A stretch of 9,344 nucleotides of DNA from Candidatus Nitrosopumilus sp. Its GTDB lineage: Archaea; Thermoproteota; Nitrososphaeria; Nitrososphaerales; Nitrosopumilaceae. The translations under genes were made by a program, and so were the position numbers. Of this stretch, positions 1-7,439 are shown in pieces (the first letter of the stretch is position 1; every line of letters begins with the position of its first letter). The notes beneath the pieces were generated by a model that searched no databases, had not been told where the DNA came from, and worked only from the letters and a program-made list of their open reading frames with translations. The stretch spans positions 1 to 9,344 of the forward strand of contig JABDOO010000108.1 in assembly GCA_013043295.1 (NCBI GenBank), in the 5' to 3' direction.

Positions 1-1
1 C

Positions 2-1467
<1,466 letters not shown>

Positions 1468-1468
<1 letters not shown>

Positions 1469-1471
1469 GAG
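1468..1471 (+). promoter_or_regulatory. Shine-Dalgarno-like GGAG before the blue copper gene
   Basis: GGAG lies nine bases before the ATG at 1481 and overlaps the last base of the oxidase stop codon. It supports internal initiation within a polycistronic mRNA. An ATG at 1476 runs into TGA after two codons, so 1481 is the working start. Confidence 0.5.
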
Positions 1472-1480
1472 ATATATGAA

Positions 1481-2449
1481 ATGAGTCACGATAATTCCCA
1501 AGTTTACAGAACAACTGCTGCTAGAACAGGAAAAATGATGGCAATCATGTTGGGTATCTGTATTGTCGGTGGAGCAATCTTCTTTTCAATGTGGGATTAT
1601 TGGATATCTGAACCCGCACCTGTTGTTGCAATGATGGCAGGAGATTCAGGCTCTGCAGGACCAGCAGCACATACTGGTGATACTATAATGTCTGCACTTT
1701 CCTTTATCGAATCATCTGACTTTAGGACTTTGGCATTTAATGCGTTACCTGGAGAGCCAGATAACAATCCAACAATCAATATGGAAGTTGGAGACAAAGT
1801 TGTCTTCGATGTAGTCAATGATGGAGTATCATTTCATGCATTTGGTGTTACAGCAGATGAAGAAGGATTTGGAGGTATTATTCCAGGAAGTGAAATTGCA
1901 ACTGCATCAAACCCAATGAAAGCAGGCGATAGTGGAACATCAGAATTTATTGCAGGCGAAGAAGGAATTTTCTATTACATTTGTACAGTTCCAGGTCACA
2001 GAGAACAAGGAATGGTAGGTAAAATCGTTGTAGGTGATGTTTCTGTTGAAGAAGAAATGATGGAGGCAGCACCAGAACCAGAGGTAATGGAAGAAGTCAT
2101 GGCCCCAGAACCAGAGGTAATGGAAGAAGTCATGGCCCCAGAACCAGTAGCATATGATGGAGCAATTTCACTACCAGATGGATCCGGAGTACCTGGATGT
2201 GAAGCAACAAATGAATGCTATATTCCATATCATGTTACAGTTTCAGCAGGTGAAGAAATTACTTGGTCTAATGATGATACAGCAGCTCATACAGTAACAA
2301 GTGGATCACCTGGAGCTCCAGATGGTCTCTTTGATAGTAGTTTGTTTATGGCAGGTGGCACATTTTCTGTTACACTTGATGAAGCAGGTGAATATCCTTA
2401 CTTTTGCATGGTCCATCCATGGATGACAGGTATAATTACAGTAAACTAG
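1481..2449 (+). CDS. Membrane-anchored protein with two type 1 (blue) copper domains
   Basis: A 322-residue protein: short N-terminal tail, one membrane helix at about 19-38, then two cupredoxin domains outside the membrane. Domain 1 (about 70-186) has His119 and the loop C168TVPGH173REQGM178, giving a His-Cys-His-Met type 1 site. Domain 2 (about 226-322) has His270 and C309MVH312PWM315, an amicyanin-like short loop; Cys240 and Cys246 could form a disulfide. A Pro/Glu/Met linker (about 188-223) with a perfect 11-residue repeat joins the domains. The dinuclear CuA motif (CxxxCxxxHxxM) is absent from both, so this is not a normal subunit II. It probably carries electrons to the oxidase from another blue copper protein; ammonia-oxidising archaea are known to use many such proteins in place of cytochrome c. 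The copper-domain call is firm; the partner and electron route are inferred from its place between coxA and ctaA. Confidence 0.9.
   Translation: MSHDNSQVYRTTAARTGKMMAIMLGICIVGGAIFFSMWDYWISEPAPVVAMMAGDSGSAGPAAHTGDTIMSALSFIESSDFRTLAFNALPGEPDNNPTINMEVGDKVVFDVVNDGVSFHAFGVTADEEGFGGIIPGSEIATASNPMKAGDSGTSEFIAGEEGIFYYICTVPGHREQGMVGKIVVGDVSVEEEMMEAAPEPEVMEEVMAPEPEVMEEVMAPEPVAYDGAISLPDGSGVPGCEATNECYIPYHVTVSAGEEITWSNDDTAAHTVTSGSPGAPDGLFDSSLFMAGGTFSVTLDEAGEYPYFCMVHPWMTGIITVN
2072..2147 (+). repeat. 33-bp perfect tandem repeat in the interdomain linker (2.3 copies)
   Basis: Copy 1 is 2072-2104, copy 2 is 2105-2137, and the first ten bases of a third copy are at 2138-2147. Copies 1 and 2 are identical base for base and encode PEPEVMEEVMA twice (residues 198-219), followed by PEP. 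The unit is in frame, so gain or loss of copies changes the linker length without breaking the protein. Confidence 0.95.
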
Positions 2450-2460
2450 TATAGATAATA

Positions 2461-2904
2461 TTGGCTATTCAATATCTAGCATTAACAACAATGGTTGTTT
2501 TGTATTCACTGATGTTTATTGGTGGATACATTTCAGCAGCTGGACTTGGATTGACATGTCCAGAATGGCCTCTCTGTCCTAATGGTATAATGCCTTCTGA
2601 GGAATACCTTATTGAATGGATTCATAGAACCACTGCTGCCACCACTGGCGTATTAGTAGTTTCAACTATGGTGGCAAGCCTAATTAACAAAAATGCAGAT
2701 ATGAAAATAAAAATCACAAGCTCGCTTGCAACTGCACTAGTAATTACACAAATCACTCTTGGAGCCTTGGTAATTGATACAAAATTACATGCAGTACTAG
2801 TTGCAATTCACTTGGGAATTGGAATTTGGTTGTTTGCAATGGTACTATTAACCACGTTATTTGCATTTAGAATTGCAAAATCTTCTAAACCAATCACTGC
2901 TTAG
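2461..2904 (+). CDS. ctaA: Compact four-helix heme A synthase (CtaA/Cox15 family)
   Basis: It would convert heme O to heme A, the oxidase cofactor, within the membrane. At 147 residues it is about half of bacterial CtaA, with four predicted helices (about 5-27, 54-75, 85-105, 109-135). The family signature is clear: GGYISAAGLGLTCPEWPLCP with the loop Cys33-Cys39 pair, then E52WIH55R matching the catalytic Glu-x-x-His of CtaA, and further His110 and His117 in the last helix. Compact archaeal heme A synthases of this kind are known (first described from Aeropyrum pernix). The start is a TTG 11 bases after the blue copper stop; an in-frame TAG at 2452-2454 rules out anything earlier, and Met11 (ATG at 2491) would cut helix I. 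Its last 11 bases overlap the convergent gene on the other strand. A six-T run at 2906-2911 may end the operon transcript. Confidence 0.88.
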   Translation: MAIQYLALTTMVVLYSLMFIGGYISAAGLGLTCPEWPLCPNGIMPSEEYLIEWIHRTTAATTGVLVVSTMVASLINKNADMKIKITSSLATALVITQITLGALVIDTKLHAVLVAIHLGIGIWLFAMVLLTTLFAFRIAKSSKPITA

Positions 2905-3418
2905 ATTTTTTAAAAATTCTCGGGATGTAAATATACAACATTACTCCTACCATTACTAGAGCACCTGTAGTAATTGCAGCAATGAATATTATTCCAAATG
3001 GACTCTGAGTTCCCATGTTAAACGTATAAGTCAAAATCTCATCAGAATCTTTCATGTCATACAAATCAACTTTAACAATATGATTCCCTATGTTTTTCCA
3101 AGTATAATCAAAATCCCAATGTGCACCATTGACTAATGTTGGAGGAATTGCATCAACTTGCTGATCGTTATAGTATATCCTAAGTCCCATTGTAAAACTA
3201 TCTACTTCTTCATACTCAAATCCTTGAGTTACTTTGATGAGAAATTGTGATGGCTCATCAATTTGTGGAAATTCAGGAGCTGTGGCTACCTGCACTCTAT
3301 AATCTCCCAATGATTGCTCAGCAGAATTAAACATAGAATGAGCATATACAAAATCCAATCCAGAATATGATGAAAAAATTAAAACCAAGATCAAGAAAAC
3401 TGATCGCTTTTTACTCAT
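2894..3418 (-). CDS. Exported, C-terminally membrane-anchored protein of unknown function
   Basis: I do not recognise a named family. The 174-residue product has a signal peptide (KKR, hydrophobic core about 7-19, likely cleavage in VYA|HS after residue 26), a mostly beta-strand outer domain (about 35-135) and a membrane helix at about 142-165 with a basic cytoplasmic tail (PRIFKKSKQ). The mature protein would begin with His27; other histidines are His100 and His113. An N-terminal His is used for copper in CopC-like proteins, and the gene faces the oxidase operon, so a role in copper delivery or oxidase assembly is possible but unproved; the YtkA/FixH-like beta-sandwich group is another loose match. 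Start: ATG with a TATA-like box about 28 bases upstream. The stop lies inside the ctaA coding region. Confidence 0.8.
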   Translation of the reverse strand: MSKKRSVFLILVLIFSSYSGLDFVYAHSMFNSAEQSLGDYRVQVATAPEFPQIDEPSQFLIKVTQGFEYEEVDSFTMGLRIYYNDQQVDAIPPTLVNGAHWDFDYTWKNIGNHIVKVDLYDMKDSDEILTYTFNMGTQSPFGIIFIAAITTGALVMVGVMLYIYIPRIFKKSKQ

Positions 3419-3440
3419 TTAATATATCAAGAAAACACGA

Positions 3441-3451
3441 TGAATATATTG
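3441..3451 (-). promoter_or_regulatory. TATA-like box for the exported protein gene
   Basis: Read on the - strand this is CAATATATTCA, centred about 28 bases before the ATG at 3418. That spacing predicts a leaderless or nearly leaderless mRNA, common in this archaeal group. Confidence 0.55.
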
Positions 3452-3478
3452 TAAATCAATTCCATGAGGAAAATCTTC

Positions 3479-3492
3479 AAAACCTTTAAATC
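3479..3492 (+). promoter_or_regulatory. TATA-like box for the SRPBCC gene
   Basis: AAAACCTTTAAATC has a purine-rich BRE-like lead and a TTTAAA core centred about 29 bases before the TTG at 3516. It supports that TTG as the start of a leaderless transcript. It lies some 35 bases from the opposite-facing TATA box in the same 97-base intergenic stretch. Confidence 0.6.
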
Positions 3493-3515
3493 CTTATTGG
3501 CAAGAAACTCAATCG

Positions 3516-4112
3516 TTGACCCTCGTAACAAAATCAATCGATATTAAAACACCTGTAGAGAATGTTTTCACCTACTTTGCAAGACCTGAACATGTTTCAG
3601 ATCAAATCAAAAATGATACAGTAGGCATGACAGTCGTTCCTATGGATATCAAAGAAGGAATGGGTGTTGGAACAACCTTTAGAATTATCGGTGACTTTAG
3701 CGGTAAACGTTTAGAGTGGGATTGTGAAACAACTGAATTTATCAGAAATGAGAGAATCACTGCCAAACAAATTGAAGGTCCTTTCAAGAACTGGCAAATT
3801 ACAAATGAGTTCAAAGCATTAGGCAATAATCTCACAAGAGTAACCATGTCTGTAGATTATGATATGCCATTTGGTCCACTTGGAGCAATTTTGGATAAAG
3901 CAAAATTTGCAAAATCTGCTGAGAAAGGAATGGAAACTGCTCTATACAACGTTAGAGGATTACTAGAAGGAAATGGTTCAATTCCAGTATACATTACACT
4001 AGATGCATACCAAAAACTTCTAGCCGAAAAGAAAAAGATGAATGATGTTCCAGTTTCAACTGCACTAACAGCAATCATTGAAAAATACAATGAAATTGAA
4101 GCAAAAGCATAA
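3516..4112 (+). CDS. SRPBCC (START-like) domain protein with a ribbon-helix-helix-like tail
   Basis: A soluble protein of 198 residues. Residues 1-150 fit the SRPBCC helix-grip fold: an opening strand (TKSIDIKTPVENVFTYFARP), a central run of strands with G.GT.F at about 50-55, LEWDCETTEF and ITAKQIEGPF, and a long closing helix (about 126-150). Such domains bind small hydrophobic ligands, and the ligand here cannot be told. Residues 156-194 form a separate unit: a strand (PVYITLD) followed by two helices (AYQKLLAEKKKM and STALTAIIEKYNEI), the layout of a ribbon-helix-helix DNA-binding domain; it could also be a helical dimerisation tail. The start is TTG, supported by the TATA box; the next Met (residue 38) would remove the first strand. 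No operon partner is evident, and tRNA-Lys follows after 65 bases. Confidence 0.82.
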   Translation: MTLVTKSIDIKTPVENVFTYFARPEHVSDQIKNDTVGMTVVPMDIKEGMGVGTTFRIIGDFSGKRLEWDCETTEFIRNERITAKQIEGPFKNWQITNEFKALGNNLTRVTMSVDYDMPFGPLGAILDKAKFAKSAEKGMETALYNVRGLLEGNGSIPVYITLDAYQKLLAEKKKMNDVPVSTALTAIIEKYNEIEAKA

Positions 4113-4131
4113 AACTAAATTTTCATTTATT

Positions 4132-4143
4132 TTAAGATCTTAA
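4132..4143. repeat. 12-bp perfect palindrome upstream of tRNA-Lys
   Basis: TTAAGATCTTAA reads the same on both strands. It begins 20 bases after the SRPBCC stop and ends 34 bases before the first tRNA base. It may be part of the tRNA promoter region or a chance AT-rich palindrome. Confidence 0.4.
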
Positions 4144-4177
4144 GATTAATAACAACTCTAGGCCTATTCTTTTTGGT

Positions 4178-4251
4178 GGGTCTATGGCGCAGCCAGGTAG
4201 CGCACCGGACTCTTAATCCGGTTGTCAAGGGTCCGAATCCCTTTAGACCCG
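4178..4251 (+). tRNA. tRNA-Lys, anticodon CTT
   Basis: A complete cloverleaf can be drawn. The acceptor is GGGTCTA (4178-4184) with TAGACCC (4244-4250), discriminator G at 4251. The D stem is GCGC/GCGC (4187-4190, 4200-4203). The anticodon stem is CCGGA/TCCGG (4205-4209, 4217-4221) with loop CTCTTAA, so the anticodon is CTT at 4212-4214, reading AAG codons. The T stem is AAGGG/CCCTT (4227-4231, 4239-4243) with loop TCCGAAT. No intron and no encoded CCA; a short T run (4253-4256) follows and may end transcription. Odd: tRNA position 55, nearly always T, is C. Confidence 0.96.
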
Positions 4252-4286
4252 CTTTTAATTTATAAAATAAAAATTACTTTGAAAAA

Positions 4287-4664
4287 TTATTCTTCGATTT
4301 GGATTTGAGAATATTTTTTTGCCAAAGCAAGTAATTCGTCTACTCCTAAAGGTTTTGAAATCACTTTAATCAGACCTTGCTTGATTGCTTCTTGACTTTT
4401 TGGTTCAAATTCAGAAAACCCTGTAACAATTACTACATTTGCATTTTGGTCTATCTCTTTGATTTGCTTGAATGCTTGATAACCATCAAGTATGGGCATA
4501 TCACCATCCATTATTACTAATGCTGGCTTGACATCTATGAATTTTTTAACTCCTTCTTCTCCATCTAATGCTGTCTCTACATCAAAATCATGTAACTCCA
4601 AAATTTCCCTGTAAATTCCAACTAAATCTACATCATCTTCTACAACAAGTACAGTTTTACCCAT
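4287..4664 (-). CDS. Single-domain response regulator (CheY-like receiver)
   Basis: A stand-alone phosphoacceptor domain with no output domain. All the key residues are there (125-residue numbering from the ATG): acidic cluster E9-D10-D11, phosphoacceptor Asp53 in VIMDGDMP, Thr81 in VIVTGFS, and Lys104 in ISKP. It would be phosphorylated by a histidine kinase and act through protein contact rather than by binding DNA. I chose the ATG at 4664 (MGKTVLVVEDD) rather than the TTG at 4670, which adds only Met-Gly. A TTTAATAG stretch about 30 bases upstream could be its TATA box. It is transcribed away from the histidine kinase gene, 177 bases apart, so the two are the likely cognate pair. Confidence 0.93.
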   Translation of the reverse strand: MGKTVLVVEDDVDLVGIYREILELHDFDVETALDGEEGVKKFIDVKPALVIMDGDMPILDGYQAFKQIKEIDQNANVVIVTGFSEFEPKSQEAIKQGLIKVISKPLGVDELLALAKKYSQIQIEE

Positions 4665-4773
4665 GCCCAAAGTAGTAAAATCATACTATCCTATTAAACA
4701 CTCCGTAAGTTCCAAATGTTACATATGATAAATTAACTACAGTTCTAGTCAATGGTTTTTGAGATAAAATGCA

Positions 4774-4789
4774 ATTGAATTTATTCAAT
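4774..4789. repeat. Inverted repeat, 7-bp arms, in the receiver/kinase intergenic region
   Basis: ATTGAAT and ATTCAAT face each other across two bases. It sits just upstream of the TATA-like sequence of the kinase gene in the 177-base divergent region. The position and symmetry suit an operator for a dimeric regulator, though AT-rich DNA gives such repeats by chance too. Confidence 0.45.
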
Positions 4790-4791
4790 AA

Positions 4792-4810
4792 CGTATATTG
4801 TATTAATATT
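4792..4810 (+). promoter_or_regulatory. Probable TATA region of the histidine kinase gene
   Basis: GTATATTG and TATTAATATT lie 32-50 bases before the ATG. Transcription starting about 26 bases after either would leave a short leader carrying the Shine-Dalgarno site, unlike the leaderless genes nearby. Confidence 0.45.
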
Positions 4811-4829
4811 CCAAAAAATATGATGTTAA

Positions 4830-4834
4830 GAGGT
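4830..4834 (+). promoter_or_regulatory. Shine-Dalgarno site GAGGT of the histidine kinase gene
   Basis: GAGGT matches the complement of the archaeal 16S rRNA 3' end and lies seven bases before the ATG at 4842. It fixes the start of the kinase and implies a leadered mRNA. Confidence 0.6.
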
Positions 4835-4841
4835 TTGCTAT

Positions 4842-6641
4842 ATGAGTAAAAAGGATACCCTATCAAGATATGCACTTGAAAATAATAAAAATACAGTCAT
4901 TAGTCTAATCCTAGTAATTGTTGCTATCACTGTAATTTATCAAACCAGACCTTTTCTAGATGATACTCAATTTTCATTTATTGCAATTCCAGCATATGCA
5001 ATTTTGCCAGGTATTGTTACTGCTTATTCAGCAATATTAGCAGTAAAACTATACAGACAAAAAAATTACCAGGCAAAAGGATTTGCCCTATTTGCAGTGG
5101 CTGCAGCGTTTTGGTTTATTGCTGAACAAATATGGCAGCTTTATGATCATGTATGGGAAGGAGAACCATTTCCATCTGAAGCAGACATTTTTTATCTAGC
5201 AGCATACCCATTAATGACAGCATTTCTTTTTCTATCCCTAAAACCTGTAATTAGAAAAACTGGCAGAAATGTTTGGATATTTGCAACAGTATTGGCAGTT
5301 TCATTTTTGATTCCTTCTGTTTTAGCAGCATATGATGACATGTTTGGAGAAGAAGCATTTGCAACAGGAATTGCTTTAGCCTATCCTATTTTAGGTTCAA
5401 TTCAAGTAATTCCTGCAATTGTTGGAATAATGTATCTTACAAAACAAGGAGCAAGTCTTTCGTGGATGTTAATTCTGTTTGGATTCATAATTTATGGAGT
5501 GGCAGATACATTTTTCCTCTTTGCAGAACTTGATGGCACATACTATGATGGCCATCCAGTAGATTTGTTATGGCTATACACATACGTTTTGATAATTTTT
5601 GCCTTCCATATTCGCCTTAAAATTGCAAATATTCCAGGCGAAGAAAATAGCTCTTTATTCTTTTCTGATAGTGTAAAGTTTGAAACTATTAGTAAATTTG
5701 GTATTCCACTAACCTTGGCTATCGTTTGTATGATTATTTTAATGTCAATCATTCATTCGTTATTCATTGAAACAGATGTAGAGACATCGACTCAAAATAT
5801 TATGTTCGGTGTTTTAGGAATGCTGGCAGTATTTACAGCCATTGTAATTACCATTAACAAGAATCTTTCACGTCTAGTAAAAATGAGAACTACTGAATTA
5901 ATTGAACAAAGAGATAATCTTGAAAATCTTGTTGAAGAAAAAACACATGAGATACTAAAATCTGAACGATTATCTGCCATTGGTGAGTTATCCGGCAGGC
6001 TAGCACATGATCTGAGAAATCCACTTTCAGTAATGAAGATGTCTATAGATTTGGTTAAACAATCTCCTGCTGATTCTAAAATTTCTGATGAAAACATTAC
6101 AAAACGAATTGATTTGATTGAAAAAAGTATTGATAGAATCTCTCATCAAGTAGATGACGTGTTAGGATATGTTAGAAACTCTCCATTAAAACTGACAAAT
6201 ATGAAAATAAGTGAACTTATTCAATCTTCTTTAGATAAAGTAAACATTCCCCAGGACGTAGAAATCACACTTGATAAAAACAATATCACAATTGATTGTG
6301 ATCATGAAAAACTTGATGCAGTCTTTATCAATTTGATCATTAATTCTATTCAGGCAATGCATGATGGAGGAAAAATTGAAATTAAAATATCTGAACAAGA
6401 TAATTTGGCAATTATCAAATTCTCTGATTCAGGAGATGGTATCCCAGAAGAAAATCTACCTAAAATCTTTGAGCCATTATTTACTACAAAACAAAAGGGA
6501 ACTGGATTAGGATTGGCAAGTTGTAAAAACATTATAGAACAACATCAGGGTCAAATATCTGTCTCAAATAATCCTACAACTTTCACAATTGCACTGCCAA
6601 AAGCTTTGACAGTTCAACAAGCCAAACTTCAAACAAAATAA
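4842..6641 (+). CDS. Membrane sensor histidine kinase with about ten membrane helices
   Basis: A 599-residue sensor kinase. Residues 1-340 are a membrane input domain of about ten predicted helices (near 19-33, 46-70, 79-101, 117-133, 144-164, 172-199, 205-230, 240-261, 285-308, 319-338); the motif PFPSEADIFYLAAYPLM at 109-125 also occurs in other uncharacterised multi-helix sensor domains. A charged coiled coil (about 345-373) leads to HisKA with phosphorylatable His389 (RLAHDLRNPL) and to an intact HATPase: N box N497-N501, DSGDGI at 529-534, the F box IFEPLFTTK, and GTGLGL at 553-558. With only short loops outside, it probably senses a membrane-linked signal such as a lipid, redox state or small solute; this is inference. 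The divergent receiver protein is the likely target. Its stop is two bases from that of the convergent methyltransferase; a seven-T run at 6650-6656 may end transcription. Confidence 0.93.
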   Translation: MSKKDTLSRYALENNKNTVISLILVIVAITVIYQTRPFLDDTQFSFIAIPAYAILPGIVTAYSAILAVKLYRQKNYQAKGFALFAVAAAFWFIAEQIWQLYDHVWEGEPFPSEADIFYLAAYPLMTAFLFLSLKPVIRKTGRNVWIFATVLAVSFLIPSVLAAYDDMFGEEAFATGIALAYPILGSIQVIPAIVGIMYLTKQGASLSWMLILFGFIIYGVADTFFLFAELDGTYYDGHPVDLLWLYTYVLIIFAFHIRLKIANIPGEENSSLFFSDSVKFETISKFGIPLTLAIVCMIILMSIIHSLFIETDVETSTQNIMFGVLGMLAVFTAIVITINKNLSRLVKMRTTELIEQRDNLENLVEEKTHEILKSERLSAIGELSGRLAHDLRNPLSVMKMSIDLVKQSPADSKISDENITKRIDLIEKSIDRISHQVDDVLGYVRNSPLKLTNMKISELIQSSLDKVNIPQDVEITLDKNNITIDCDHEKLDAVFINLIINSIQAMHDGGKIEIKISEQDNLAIIKFSDSGDGIPEENLPKIFEPLFTTKQKGTGLGLASCKNIIEQHQGQISVSNNPTTFTIALPKALTVQQAKLQTK

Positions 6642-6643
6642 CA

Positions 6644-7198
6644 TTATAATTTTTTTAATAGAGTAAATCTAGGCTTGTCGGGTTCTATGTCTTCATGCAT
6701 ATCCACATTACTGACAAATTTTACTTTATAATCAAGCCACCAATTCTTCATGTTTCTTGATTTTTGATTCTCATCTATCTCTTTTTCTGTCTCTTCGTAT
6801 TTTTCACAGTTCATTATCCATTTAGCTGACACTCTAAACATTTCTGAAACTCCTTTTTCCAATGTTTTGTCATCCAAATAATTCATCAAGCCATGAGTAA
6901 AAACAAAATCTATTGATGAATTTTCAAATGGTAATTTAGTAATTGACTCTTTTTTGAAATTACCAATGGACATCTTTTCTTTTGCAATTTTTAGTGCTCT
7001 CTCATTTAGATCAATACCATGAATGTCAAATGTTTTTGGAAATAACCTTAGATCAATTCCAGTTCCACAACCAATCTCTAAAACACTAGAACAATGTAGT
7101 GAAGTAGCCAAATCCCTTACAAACTTTGCAAATTCTTCATTATACCTTGATTCATTCTCATCTGAATATTTATTCCAAAATTCTTCATTGTAACTCAT
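6644..7198 (-). CDS. Small class I SAM-dependent methyltransferase
   Basis: A 184-residue soluble protein. Motif I is VLEIGCGTGIDL (39-50), the SAM-binding loop; Asp63 in HGIDLNERAL would bind the ribose; LPFENSSIDFVFTHGLMNYL (89-108) matches the usual motif with the core Asp97. The N-terminal part (FWNKYSDENESRYNEEF) resembles methylases of small metabolites, and the C-terminal part is short, without an obvious RNA- or DNA-binding domain. The substrate cannot be told. Start: ATG at 7198, with a possible TATA element near 7221-7226; the Cys-rich small gene ends 39 bases upstream on the same strand. The 3' end faces the histidine kinase with a two-base gap. Confidence 0.88.
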   Translation of the reverse strand: MSYNEEFWNKYSDENESRYNEEFAKFVRDLATSLHCSSVLEIGCGTGIDLRLFPKTFDIHGIDLNERALKIAKEKMSIGNFKKESITKLPFENSSIDFVFTHGLMNYLDDKTLEKGVSEMFRVSAKWIMNCEKYEETEKEIDENQKSRNMKNWWLDYKVKFVSNVDMHEDIEPDKPRFTLLKKL

Positions 7199-7237
7199 AG
7201 ATTTTTTGAAAGCTAGCCTGTATTTGATACTAATTGT

Positions 7238-7399
7238 TTAATGCTGGCATTTACACGGAATGAGTTTTGTATCAAATGTACAATCATGAGGGCCATCAGA
7301 TTTTCCTTGTGTAGGAATTTCCTTCATGCAGTCATTATGACGTCCCTTTCTACAAAACCAGCAGATTTCTTGGGTGTCACCAGTTGCACATGAATCCAT
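7238..7399 (-). CDS. 53-residue Cys/His-rich protein, probably zinc-binding
   Basis: A small gene in the stretch between the aminotransferase and methyltransferase genes, ATG at 7399 and TAA at 7238. The product has six Cys after the start region: C13WFC16 followed by His21 and Cys24 (CxxC-x4-H-x2-C, close to a CCHC zinc knuckle), then His39-Cys40, and Cys49-x-Cys51 with His53 at the end; Cys4 lies near the start. The Cys and His spacing is too regular for a chance frame. One or two zinc sites are likely; a role in RNA, DNA or protein binding is inference. It starts 40 bases after the aminotransferase stop on the same strand, so it may share its transcript, although a six-T run (- strand, 7423-7428) between them could be a terminator or part of its own promoter. 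Confidence 0.75.
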   Translation of the reverse strand: MDSCATGDTQEICWFCRKGRHNDCMKEIPTQGKSDGPHDCTFDTKLIPCKCQH

Positions 7400-7439
7400 A
7401 ATTTCTAAATCTCTTGGTGTGTAAAAAACCTCGTGGATT

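Noticed and set aside
1690..2040. First copper domain as a CuA subunit II domain
   Set aside because: It has one Cys in the ligand loop (C-x4-H-x4-M) where CuA needs two Cys in CxxxCxxxHxxM.
4681..4875. Open frame of 64 codons on the - strand between receiver and kinase
   Set aside because: It starts inside the kinase gene, covers the promoter region and inverted repeat, and has no recognisable domain.
5792..6097. Open frame of 101 codons on the - strand in the kinase
   Set aside because: It mirrors the HisKA-coding region, whose motifs are clear on the + strand.
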